Shown piece after piece: positions 1 to 7,862 of a DNA stretch of 54,247 bases. The number at the start of each line of letters is the position of its first letter. Within the stretch, counting starts at the first letter, position 1. Source of the stretch: Bacteroides sp. CAG:1076. Lineage in GTDB: Bacteria > Bacteroidota > Bacteroidia > Bacteroidales > Bacteroidaceae. The position numbers were made by a program, and so were the translations under genes. The DNA lies in the NCBI GenBank assembly GCA_000436795.1, contig HF993204.1, positions 31,001 to 85,247 on the forward strand. The letters run 5' to 3'. The notes beneath the pieces were generated by a model, which worked only from the letters and a program-made list of their open reading frames with translations, searched no databases and was not told the DNA's origin.

Positions 1-333
1 GGTGTGCTCATGTCGTATTTTGCATCGAAATATGTACGTTTCGTAACGGGACTTCCTATTCACGATACGACAGCGGGATTTAAATGCTATAAGCGTAAGG
101 TGCTGGAAACCATACCGCTGGATAATATCCGTTTCAAAGGCTATGCTTTCCAGATAGAAATGAAGTTCACAGCCTACAAGTGTGGGTTCAAGATAGTGGA
201 AGTTCCGGTTATTTTTGTAAATCGTGAACTGGGAACATCTAAGATGAATAGTAGTATTTTTGGTGAAGCCGTATTTGGAGTGATTCGGCTGAAATGGGAT
301 AGTTGGTTTAAAAGTTATCCAAAATATAAATAA
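1..333 (+). CDS. Polyprenol-phosphate glycosyltransferase, family GT2 (3' part only)
   Basis: Only the last 110 or so codons are present; the frame is open to the window edge, so the true start lies upstream. The visible part has the C-terminal half of a Dpm1-like GT-A fold: TAGFKCYKR, then a GYAFQIEM helix and a VPVIF strand, as in polyprenol/dolichol-phosphate mannosyltransferases that charge a lipid carrier at the inner face of the cytoplasmic membrane. The DxD donor-binding motif would lie in the missing part. The next gene starts 2 bases after the stop, so it is probably co-transcribed with dihydroorotase. Family assignment is good; the sugar transferred cannot be told. Confidence 0.8.
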   Translation, partial: GVLMSYFASKYVRFVTGLPIHDTTAGFKCYKRKVLETIPLDNIRFKGYAFQIEMKFTAYKCGFKIVEVPVIFVNRELGTSKMNSSIFGEAVFGVIRLKWDSWFKSYPKYK

Positions 334-335
334 AT

Positions 336-1679
336 ATGAAACGTACATGGATTTATAACGCTACAATTGTAAACGAAGGATTAAAGTTTGCTGGTTCTGT
401 TGTTGTCGAAGGTGATACGATCTGTGAAGTATTGCACGGAGAAACTCGGCCCTCTGTTTTGTGTGACATCGAAATTGATGCTCATGGATGTTATCTTATT
501 CCGGGAGTTATAGATGATCATGTACATTTCCGTGACCCGGGACTGACACACAAAGCCGATATGATGAGCGAAACAACTGCCGCTGCGGCTGGTGGAGTAA
601 CTTCGTTCATGGATATGCCGAACTGCAATCCGCAGACTACTACACTGGAGGCGCTTAACAATAAGTTTGCCGATGCTGCCAACAAGTGCATCGTAAATTA
701 CTCGTTCTACTTCGGGGCAACGAACAATAATGCAGATTTGCTGCATGAACTCGACAAGACCCGTGTGTGCGGAGTAAAGCTTTTCATGGGAGCCAGTACC
801 GGAAATATGCTGGTAGACCGCATTGAGTCTTTGCGTAAGATATTTGCCGAAGCTGGTATGCTGATAGCGGCTCATTGCGAAGACCAGACTATCATTCGCT
901 GGAATACCGAATTGATCAAGTCAAAATACGGAGAAGATGACGTTGATATTTCTTTCCATCCGCGTATCCGGAGCGAAGAAGCCTGCTGGCATTCTTCCTC
1001 GTTGGCAGTGCAGCTCGCCAAGGAAACAGGTGCACGCCTGCATATTCTTCATGTAAGTACGGCACGGGAACTGAAACTGTTCGAAGACAAACCGATAGCT
1101 GAGAAACGCATTACTTCCGAAGCATGCGTGTCACATCTGATGTTTTGCGATGAAGATTACAAGACACTGGGTGCACGCATCAAGTGTAATCCGAGCATCA
1201 AGACCCGAAACGACCGAGATATGCTTCGTAAGGCCCTTTCTACGAATCTGATAGATGTCATCGGTACAGACCATGCACCTCATCTGCTGACGGAAAAACA
1301 GGGAGGAGCACTGAAGGCTGTTTCCGGCATGCCGAGCCTGCAATTCTCGCTGGTGAGTATCATGGAACTGGTAAGAGAAGGTGTATTGACCGTAGAACAG
1401 CTCGTACAGAAGATGTGTCATGCTCCGGCAGAGCTTTTCCAGATAGACAGACGAGGCTATATCCGTCCGGGGTATAAGGCAGACTTGGTATTGGTTAATC
1501 CGGACAGTGAATGGGAAGTTACCAAGGATTGCGTCTTGAGTAAATGCGGATGGAGTCCGATGGAGGGAAAGCACTTCCATGCGAAAGTAGAAAAGACATT
1601 TGTAAACGGAACTTTAGTATACAGTGATGGCAAGGTCGACACCCAGCACCGAGGGGAGGCACTTGTCTTTAACCGATGA
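336..1679 (+). CDS. pyrC: Dihydroorotase
   Basis: A 447-residue amidohydrolase that interconverts N-carbamoyl-L-aspartate and dihydroorotate in pyrimidine synthesis (cytoplasmic). The metal-binding DDHVHFRDPG lies at about residues 60-69, followed by AAAAGGVTSFMDMPN, GVKLFMGAS, a metal-ligand histidine in ILHVST, and the catalytic-aspartate motif GTDHAPH near residue 310. Length and motif order fit the class I/allantoinase-like dihydroorotases of Bacteroidetes rather than the short E. coli type. Hydantoinase or allantoinase is the alternative within the superfamily, but the DPG and GTDHAPH motifs favour dihydroorotase. It sits in a tight cluster, with 2 bases before and 3 bases after. Confidence 0.9.
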   Translation: MKRTWIYNATIVNEGLKFAGSVVVEGDTICEVLHGETRPSVLCDIEIDAHGCYLIPGVIDDHVHFRDPGLTHKADMMSETTAAAAGGVTSFMDMPNCNPQTTTLEALNNKFADAANKCIVNYSFYFGATNNNADLLHELDKTRVCGVKLFMGASTGNMLVDRIESLRKIFAEAGMLIAAHCEDQTIIRWNTELIKSKYGEDDVDISFHPRIRSEEACWHSSSLAVQLAKETGARLHILHVSTARELKLFEDKPIAEKRITSEACVSHLMFCDEDYKTLGARIKCNPSIKTRNDRDMLRKALSTNLIDVIGTDHAPHLLTEKQGGALKAVSGMPSLQFSLVSIMELVREGVLTVEQLVQKMCHAPAELFQIDRRGYIRPGYKADLVLVNPDSEWEVTKDCVLSKCGWSPMEGKHFHAKVEKTFVNGTLVYSDGKVDTQHRGEALVFNR

Positions 1680-1682
1680 AAG

Positions 1683-2588
1683 ATGCAGACAGACATTACA
1701 ACAGTTACATACGAGATACACGATCTGGCAGAATACATTAACTGGATTTATTTTTTTCACGCCTGGGGATTTCAGCCCCGTTTTGCTGCCATAGCCGATA
1801 TTCATGGCTGTGATGCCTGTCGGGCGAGCTGGCTGGCTTCGTTTCCTACGGAGGATTGTGCCAAGGCAGCACAAGCTATGCAGCTCCATAAGGAAGCCAA
1901 CCGCATGCTGAACAGTATAGACGGACGTTATAAGGTATATGCCATTTACCGGCTGATGAATGCCAATGCCGATGGTGACAATCTGATACTGGAAGGAACC
2001 CGTTTCCCGTTGCTGAGGCAGCAGACTCGGGTTCGGCCGGACGATCCGTTCTTGTGTCTGAGTGATTTCGTCCGTCCCTTATCTTCCGGTATAGTCGATA
2101 CGGTAGGTGCCTTTGCCACTACCATCGATGAGGCTATGGAGAAGGAATTCGAAGGCGATGATTATAAATCTATGCTGATTAAGACTTTGGGAGAACGCCT
2201 GGCAGAAGCTGCGGCCGAAAAAGTGCACGAAACCATCCGGAAGACGGTATGGGGATATGCCAAAGACGAGCACCTGACCATGAAACAACTGCTGAATGAG
2301 GATTATCAGGGCATACGTCCGGCGGTAGGATACCCGTCGCTTCCCGATATTTCCGTCAGCTTTCTGCTGGACGAACTGCTCGACATGAAACGCATTGGCA
2401 TCCGGCTTACGGAAAACGGTATGATGCAGCCCCATGCTTCGGTATGCGGACTGATGTTTGCCCATCCGGCTTCTCGCTATTTCTCGGTGGGGAAGATAGA
2501 CGAGGAACAGCTTGCCGATTATGCTGCCCGACGTGGATGCGATGTGAGTGAAATCAGAAAATATTTAGTGGCTAACCTGCAACAATAA
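1683..2588 (+). CDS. Free-standing methionine synthase reactivation domain (Met_synt_B12-like)
   Basis: This 301-residue protein resembles the C-terminal AdoMet-binding activation domain of cobalamin-dependent methionine synthase (MetH). Diagnostic stretches are IRPAVGYPSLPD near residue 218, matching the RPAxGYPxxPD AdoMet-binding motif, and FAHPASRYFSVGKI near residue 260. That domain presents AdoMet for reductive methylation of oxidised cob(II)alamin. No homocysteine-, folate- or cobalamin-binding module is attached, and no metH core lies in the window, so it probably acts in trans on a shorter MetH encoded elsewhere. The start codon is 3 bases after the dihydroorotase stop. Domain identity is well supported; partnership with a truncated MetH is inference. 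Confidence 0.85.
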   Translation: MQTDITTVTYEIHDLAEYINWIYFFHAWGFQPRFAAIADIHGCDACRASWLASFPTEDCAKAAQAMQLHKEANRMLNSIDGRYKVYAIYRLMNANADGDNLILEGTRFPLLRQQTRVRPDDPFLCLSDFVRPLSSGIVDTVGAFATTIDEAMEKEFEGDDYKSMLIKTLGERLAEAAAEKVHETIRKTVWGYAKDEHLTMKQLLNEDYQGIRPAVGYPSLPDISVSFLLDELLDMKRIGIRLTENGMMQPHASVCGLMFAHPASRYFSVGKIDEEQLADYAARRGCDVSEIRKYLVANLQQ

Positions 2589-2596
2589 GAAGTATT

Positions 2597-3748
2597 ATGA
2601 TACTGGCAAGAGTTTCACTGTTTTTTATCGTATTGCTGTTATTGCCCGACTGGTATATCTATAAGGTATATATAAGACAGGCAGAGCAGGCTTGGTCGAA
2701 GAAACTATACTGGTTGCCTACCACATTGCTGTTGCTGGCACTGATTGTTTTCGTTGCAGCCCATAATTCCCTGCATGAGTCCTTTGGCATTTATCTGATT
2801 GTGACTTTATGCTTTGCTGTGCCGAAACTGATATTTGTGTTGTGCGATATCTTGCTGAGAGCCTTACACCGGCTTATCCGTGTACCGTTGTATCACAAGA
2901 CTGTATCGGTTGTAGTAGCCGTTGCTACATTGGCTTATGTCCTTTTTGGTGCGATATGGGGTAAGGAATACTTTCAAGTAAAGCAGGTCACCTTTTCTTC
3001 TCCCGATCTTCCCGCTGCATTCGACGGATATCGGATACTTCAGTTGTCGGACATTCATTCCGGAAGCTGGAAAGGGAATACGGAAGCCTTGCAGCGAGCT
3101 ATAGAGCTTTGTAACGCCCAGCATCCCGATTTGGCTGTGTTTACGGGCGATCTGGTGAATAGCCGTGCCGATGAAATGAAAGAGTTCATGCCGGTTTTTT
3201 CAAAATTGCACGCCAGAGATGGAGTATATTCCGTACTTGGAAATCATGATTACGCTACCTATGCTCAATGGAATAGCGAGGCGGAACGACTGGCAAATAT
3301 CGATACGCTGGTAATGAGGGAAGAACAGATGGGCTGGAAGATGTTGATGAACGACCATCGCATTATCCGCCGCGGAAACGATTCGATTGCATTGATAGGA
3401 GTAGAAAACAGCGGAAAGCCTCCTTTCCCTGACCGTGGTGATTTACCTCGGGCGCAACAAGGTACGGAGGGCATGTTCAAGGTGCTGCTGAGTCACGACC
3501 CTACTCATTGGCGAAGAAGCGTTTTGCCGGATACGGATATCCAACTGATGCTGGCTGGACATACGCACGATATGCAAGTCAATTTATTTGGATTTTCTCT
3601 TTCCCGCTTTGTTTATCCCGAACATCGGGGATTATACCTGCAACAGGGACGTGGACTATATGTCAATATCGGACTGGGATATGTGCTCTTTCCTATGAGG
3701 CTGGGAGCATGGCCCGAGATAACGGTCATTACCTTACGGAAGAAATAA
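2597..3748 (+). CDS. Membrane-anchored metallophosphoesterase (YkuE/YaeI-like)
   Basis: A 383-residue protein with three or four N-terminal membrane segments (roughly residues 1-20, 38-55, 63-92 and 105-122) followed by a calcineurin-type phosphoesterase domain. The metal-binding blocks are all present and in order: LQLSDIHSGS, FTGDLVN, LGNHDY, LLSHDP and LAGHTHDMQ. Relatives act on phospholipid-type substrates such as UDP-diacylglucosamine or lipid phosphates, or are uncharacterised. Lying 22 bases before plsC, it may take part in lipid metabolism, but that is only context. The dimetal site looks intact; the substrate is unknown. Confidence 0.85.
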   Translation: MILARVSLFFIVLLLLPDWYIYKVYIRQAEQAWSKKLYWLPTTLLLLALIVFVAAHNSLHESFGIYLIVTLCFAVPKLIFVLCDILLRALHRLIRVPLYHKTVSVVVAVATLAYVLFGAIWGKEYFQVKQVTFSSPDLPAAFDGYRILQLSDIHSGSWKGNTEALQRAIELCNAQHPDLAVFTGDLVNSRADEMKEFMPVFSKLHARDGVYSVLGNHDYATYAQWNSEAERLANIDTLVMREEQMGWKMLMNDHRIIRRGNDSIALIGVENSGKPPFPDRGDLPRAQQGTEGMFKVLLSHDPTHWRRSVLPDTDIQLMLAGHTHDMQVNLFGFSLSRFVYPEHRGLYLQQGRGLYVNIGLGYVLFPMRLGAWPEITVITLRKK

Positions 3749-3770
3749 TAATTTATAAACTATACAAGCA

Positions 3771-4526
3771 ATGAGATTCTTATACATTATCTATCAAATC
3801 TGTATCGGGTTGCCTATATTTCTGGTGGCAACTATACTGACTGCCCTGACTACCATGCTGGGCTGCTGGTTGGGAAACGGGCATTTCTGGGGCTATTATC
3901 CCGGAAAACTGTGGTCGCAGCTGACCTGTTTTCTGTTTTTACTTCCTGTTAAAGTTCGGGGACACGAACATCTGGACAAGAAAACTTCGTATGTGTTCGT
4001 TGCCAATCATCAGGGTTCGTTCGATATTTTTCTGGTATACGGCTTTTTGGGGCGTAACTTTAAATGGATGATGAAGAAAAGCCTTCGTAAAATTCCGTTT
4101 GTCGGTAAGGCATGTGAGTCGGCAGGATTCATCTTTGTCGACAAATCCAGTCCGCGCAAGATTTATGAAACCATAAAGGGGGCAGAAAAAGTGCTTCAGG
4201 GCGGAACTTCACTGGTGGTATTTCCTGAGGGAGCACGTACTTTTACCGGCCACATGGCGAACTTCAAAAAAGGTGCCTTTCTGCTGGCCGACCAGCTTCA
4301 GTTGCCCGTCATTCCGCTGACGATAGACGGTTCTTTCGACATCCTTCCTCGTACGGGCAAACTCCTTCACTGGCATCCGATGACGCTGACTATACATGAG
4401 CCTATTTACCCGCTTGGCAAGAAAGGTGAAGAAAACCTGCAAATGCTGATGGCAGAATCGTATAAAGCGATAGAGAAAGATTTGCCCGAAAAATATAAGG
4501 GTAAGGTTGAAAATCCCGACCAGTAA
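3771..4526 (+). CDS. plsC: 1-acyl-sn-glycerol-3-phosphate acyltransferase
   Basis: A 251-residue membrane-associated acyltransferase that adds the second acyl chain to lysophosphatidic acid to give phosphatidic acid. The catalytic HX4D motif is NHQGSFD (His80, Asp85), and the acceptor-binding motif is VFPEGARTFTG near residue 150. One hydrophobic segment occupies about residues 5-33. Length is typical for the bacterial family. The gene follows the metallophosphoesterase by 22 bases and ends the + strand cluster; a large inverted repeat lies directly downstream. An acyltransferase for another lipid acceptor is possible but less likely. Confidence 0.88.
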   Translation: MRFLYIIYQICIGLPIFLVATILTALTTMLGCWLGNGHFWGYYPGKLWSQLTCFLFLLPVKVRGHEHLDKKTSYVFVANHQGSFDIFLVYGFLGRNFKWMMKKSLRKIPFVGKACESAGFIFVDKSSPRKIYETIKGAEKVLQGGTSLVVFPEGARTFTGHMANFKKGAFLLADQLQLPVIPLTIDGSFDILPRTGKLLHWHPMTLTIHEPIYPLGKKGEENLQMLMAESYKAIEKDLPEKYKGKVENPDQ

Positions 4527-4530
4527 GACG

Positions 4531-4607
4531 TTTTACCCCCTTTATCTCATTCAGTTGACATCATACCGGAGTTCCGGTAGATGCGCATGCAGATAAAGGG
4601 GGTAAAA
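4531..4607. repeat. 17-bp perfect inverted repeat with nested hairpin
   Basis: Arms at 4531-4547 and 4591-4607 are perfect reverse complements (each contains a run of five C or five G). The 43-base spacer holds a second hairpin, accgga-gt-tccggt (4565-4578), and a short tgcgca palindrome. It begins four bases after the plsC stop, so it may end or protect that transcript, but no T-run follows the right arm. A structured RNA 3' end or a small repeat element are alternatives. Confidence 0.6.
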
Positions 4608-4674
4608 TATGCAGTCAGGTTTATAGAAAAGTCGTGCGTTCTCTTTTAAAACCTGCTGGCCTTTGTAATATGAT

Positions 4675-4734
4675 TTGTACAAAGTCTTCAGAAATTTGTA
4701 CAAAAAAACGGAAAATTTGTACAAATTTTCCGTT
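4675..4734. repeat. Phased TTGTAC element, locus 1 (three sites, 21-bp spacing)
   Basis: TTGTAC starts at 4675, 4696 and 4717, exactly 21 bp apart, each inside a tttgtacaaa palindrome. The last is the centre of a perfect 28-bp palindrome at 4707-4734. The element lies between the convergent ends of plsC and the DUF4369 lipoprotein gene, so it is not an obvious promoter operator. Related pairs occur at 18717 and 28399. Confidence 0.65.
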
Positions 4735-4807
4735 AAGCATTATCTTCTTTTATGATTCTTTTCCCGATGTCTTTCCGAAGTTCTGAAGTCGACAGCCTGC
4801 AAAGCTC

Positions 4808-5506
4808 TTATTGAACGGCTTGCAGTTTGTCCATGTTGCTACGTGCTACCGAAACATATTCCTTAATCATCGGATTGTTTTTGAACGATTCGGGAGCATT
4901 GTTTACTATTTCTTCCATGACAGGAGTGAGTACCGGATAAGGAAATCCGTTGCATAGCATCAGAAATACGCCTGTTCCCAATACATTGTCATAATTTTCT
5001 TCGATAAAGGTCTTGGCAAGTTCGTCCATGTCGTGCCCCAGTGCAGTACGTTGTTTATCCATTTCTTCCTGGATAAATTTGGGGTCCTTGCCGTCCATAA
5101 TCATGCGGCTTTCCATTCTTTCAACTTCGTAAGCCCGGTCTTCCAGAGAAGTTTTCTTTACGATGAATTCGTTGAAACTGTCATTCAGGGGAGTTCCCTT
5201 TATCGAAAAGCCGGCCTTGTCGATATTGATGTTGATATTACCTTCTTCTATCACAACCGGCATGATACAGTCATCATCCATATACAGCGAGGCAATGACC
5301 GTAGAATCTACTTTCCCTTTCATCTTGAAAATTCCGTGTATCACTTCCGCCGAGTCGATATTTACCAGCTTGTCGCCGGAAGGCACCTTTATGAAAAGCA
5401 TTTTTCCGTCCAGTTTCGATACAGAAGAAATACCCTCTATATTATATTTCTTTCCGCATGAAGCGCAAATGATGGCACAAAAGAGAAAAAAATAAAATCT
5501 ATACAT
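4808..5506 (-). CDS. DUF4369-type lipoprotein
   Basis: A predicted 232-residue lipoprotein. The start at 5506 gives a short signal peptide with lipobox CAIICASC; an in-frame ATG 10 codons upstream (5536) overlaps a -7 box and is therefore less likely. After the cysteine comes a beta-rich N-terminal domain (KMLFIKVPSG, VIHGIFKMKGKVDS) like DUF4369 proteins, which in Bacteroidetes often precede a thioredoxin/AhpC domain. Here no CxxC thioredoxin module follows, only a charged helical C-terminus. The function is unknown; envelope redox or stress roles are guesses from relatives. Confidence 0.75.
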   Translation of the reverse strand: MYRFYFFLFCAIICASCGKKYNIEGISSVSKLDGKMLFIKVPSGDKLVNIDSAEVIHGIFKMKGKVDSTVIASLYMDDDCIMPVVIEEGNININIDKAGFSIKGTPLNDSFNEFIVKKTSLEDRAYEVERMESRMIMDGKDPKFIQEEMDKQRTALGHDMDELAKTFIEENYDNVLGTGVFLMLCNGFPYPVLTPVMEEIVNNAPESFKNNPMIKEYVSVARSNMDKLQAVQ

Positions 5507-5533
5507 GCAATAAGCCTTTAGAAAATTCTTGGG

Positions 5534-5541
5534 CAAAGGTA
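5534..5541 (-). promoter_or_regulatory. Bacteroides -7 box for the DUF4369 lipoprotein gene
   Basis: On the minus strand this reads TACCTTTG, a match to the Bacteroidetes TAnnTTTG -7 consensus, 28 bases before the ATG at 5506. It decides the start choice. No clear TTTG -33 element was seen. Confidence 0.55.
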
Positions 5542-5634
5542 TAATGTTTAGAAATGTCGTGAAAATAAATTATCAAAAATTAAACTAAATAGAGGATTAT
5601 TACTGAATTAAGATACGCTAAACGTATTTTTCGC

Positions 5635-5642
5635 TATCTTTG
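5635..5642 (+). promoter_or_regulatory. Bacteroides -7 box for the S46 peptidase pair
   Basis: TATCTTTG matches TAnnTTTG and lies 54 bases upstream of the ATG at 5697. It overlaps the alternative upstream start at 5640, which is therefore rejected. No convincing -33 element. Confidence 0.5.
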
Positions 5643-5696
5643 CTAACTATTGCGGATAAAGGGAAAATATTCAATTATCATTTAAATATCATAACA

Positions 5697-7862
5697 ATGA
5701 AAAAACTCAAAGTATTAGCATTTGCACTGATTTGTGCAGCCTTTTCACCGGTGAAAGCCGACGAAGGAATGTGGCTCCTTCAGTTGATGAAGGAACAGAA
5801 CCTTGCCGACCGTATGAAAGCACAAGGTCTGAAAATGGATATTGCCGATATTTACAGTCCGAACAGCGTGACACTGAAAGACGCTGTGGGTATTTTCGGA
5901 CGTGGATGTACGGGTGAAATCATATCTCCGGACGGATTGATCCTGACAAATCACCATTGTGGTTACGATGCTATTCAGCAGCATAGCTCGGTTGAGCATG
6001 ACTATCTGACCGATGGTTTCTGGGCAAAAAGCCGTGCTGAGGAACTTCCTACTCCGGGATTGACTTTTAAGTTTGTAGAACGAATCGTGGATGTAACCGA
6101 TAAGGTAAATCAAGATATTAAAGACGGAAAGGTTACCGAAATCAATTCTTTCGGTGCTGAATATCTGAATGAACTGGCATCTGAAGAGTTGAAGAATAGT
6201 GACTTGAAGGATAAACCGGGTATTTCTACCGAAGCACTTCCGTTCTACGAAGGAAACAAGTTCTATCTGTTCTTTATCAAGACATACAGCGATGTGCGTA
6301 TGGTTGCCGCTCCTCCTTCGTCAATTGGTAAGTTCGGTGGTGAAACCGACAACTGGATGTGGCCGCGTCATACGGGCGACTTCTCTATGTTCCGTATTTA
6401 TGCCGATAAAGATGGTAATCCGGCAGAATATAGTGCAGAGAATGTGCCTCTGAAGGTGAAGAAGCATCTGGCTATTTCGTTGAAGGGCTTGCAGGAAGGC
6501 GACTATGCCATGATTATGGGATTCCCGGGAAGTACAAGTCGTTACCTGACGGAGAGCGAGGTAAGAATGCGTATGGAAGGTACGAATACTCCTCGTATTC
6601 AAGTTCGTGAAGCACGTCAGAACGTGTTGCGTAAGGAAATGGCTGCCAGCGATAAGGTACGTATCCAGTATGCAAGTAAGTTCGCTTCTTCCAGCAACTA
6701 CTGGAAAAACTCTATCGGTATGAACAAGGCTATTATCGACAATAAGGTGCTTGAGGCAAAGGCTGAACAGGAAGCTAAGTTTGCTCAGTTTGCTAAAGAA
6801 CAGAATAATGCCGACTATGCCAAGGTGGTAAGCCAGATTGACGAGTATGTTCAGAAGGCTACTCCGATAACCAAACAGATGGTTTACTTCAGCGAAACAT
6901 TCAGAAGCGGTATCGAGTTTGGTGCAACTTACATGTTGTTCAACGACTTGAAGACGGCGCTGGAGAAAGGCAAAAAGAAAGATGTTGAAAAGGCTATCAG
7001 CAACCTGAAGGAAGCGTATGCCGATGTTCACAATAAGGATTACGACCACGAAGTAGACCGCAAGGTTGCCAAGGTGCTGATTCCGCTGTACGCCAAGAGT
7101 GTTCCGGCTGATGCACTGCCTGCATTCTATCAGACTATCCAGACAAAGTTCAAAGGTGATTACAATGCTTATATCGATGCTTTGTACGATAACAGTATCT
7201 TCTCTAACGAAAAGAACTTCAATGCGTTCATCAGCAACCCTACGGTAAAGGCTATCGACAATGACCTGGCTATCCAGTATTCGTCAAGCAAGAACGACAT
7301 GGCGCAGAAGTTGAGAGAAAAATACAGTGCTGTAAGCGGTGATATCGACTTGCTGCACAAGACTTATGTGCGTGGTTTGTGCGAAATGTATGCTCCGACT
7401 CCGAAAGCTCCGGATGCTAACTTTACTATCCGTCTGACTTACGGTAACGTAAAATCGTACGATCCGAAGGATGGCATTCACTACAAATATTATACAACCC
7501 TGAAGGGAGTAATGGAAAAGGAAGACCCGAACAATCCGGAATTTGTTGTTCCTGCTAAACTGAAAGAGTTGTATGCTACGAAGAACTTCGGCCGCTATGC
7601 ATTGCCTAACGGTGAAATGCCGACTTGCTTCCTGACTACCAACGATATTACTGGCGGTAACTCAGGTTCTCCGGTGCTGAATGGCAACGGCGAACTGATC
7701 GGTGCTGCTTTCGACGGAAACTGGGAATCACTTTCGGGTGACATCAATTTCGACAACAACCTCCAGCGTTGTATTGCCGTAGATATTCGTTATGTATTAT
7801 TCATCGTCGAGAAACTGGGTGGCTGCAAGAACCTGATCGACGAAATGACTATCGTTGAATAA
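5697..7862 (+). CDS. S46 family dipeptidyl-peptidase, DPP7-like
   Basis: A 721-residue periplasmic serine exopeptidase that would release dipeptides from peptide N-termini for amino-acid use. The start at 5697 gives a clean signal peptide ([16 protein letters not shown], cut before ADEGMW). The chymotrypsin-like triad is His87 (TNHHCG), Asp228 (RHTGDFS) and Ser656 (GGNSGSPV). In S46 enzymes the residue 18 positions after the catalytic serine sets P1 preference: Gly673 in Porphyromonas gingivalis DPP7 (hydrophobic P1), Arg673 in DPP11 (Asp/Glu). Here it is Gly674 (FDGNW), so a broad or hydrophobic, DPP7-like preference is predicted. Its stop overlaps the next gene's start by one base, which implies translational coupling. 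Confidence 0.9.
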   Translation: MKKLKVLAFALICAAFSPVKADEGMWLLQLMKEQNLADRMKAQGLKMDIADIYSPNSVTLKDAVGIFGRGCTGEIISPDGLILTNHHCGYDAIQQHSSVEHDYLTDGFWAKSRAEELPTPGLTFKFVERIVDVTDKVNQDIKDGKVTEINSFGAEYLNELASEELKNSDLKDKPGISTEALPFYEGNKFYLFFIKTYSDVRMVAAPPSSIGKFGGETDNWMWPRHTGDFSMFRIYADKDGNPAEYSAENVPLKVKKHLAISLKGLQEGDYAMIMGFPGSTSRYLTESEVRMRMEGTNTPRIQVREARQNVLRKEMAASDKVRIQYASKFASSSNYWKNSIGMNKAIIDNKVLEAKAEQEAKFAQFAKEQNNADYAKVVSQIDEYVQKATPITKQMVYFSETFRSGIEFGATYMLFNDLKTALEKGKKKDVEKAISNLKEAYADVHNKDYDHEVDRKVAKVLIPLYAKSVPADALPAFYQTIQTKFKGDYNAYIDALYDNSIFSNEKNFNAFISNPTVKAIDNDLAIQYSSSKNDMAQKLREKYSAVSGDIDLLHKTYVRGLCEMYAPTPKAPDANFTIRLTYGNVKSYDPKDGIHYKYYTTLKGVMEKEDPNNPEFVVPAKLKELYATKNFGRYALPNGEMPTCFLTTNDITGGNSGSPVLNGNGELIGAAFDGNWESLSGDINFDNNLQRCIAVDIRYVLFIVEKLGGCKNLIDEMTIVE

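Noticed and set aside
381..875. Long minus-strand open frames opposite pyrC, the S46 peptidases, acn and the GH20 genes
   Set aside because: They lie entirely within well-supported genes in other frames and have no recognisable domains or promoters.
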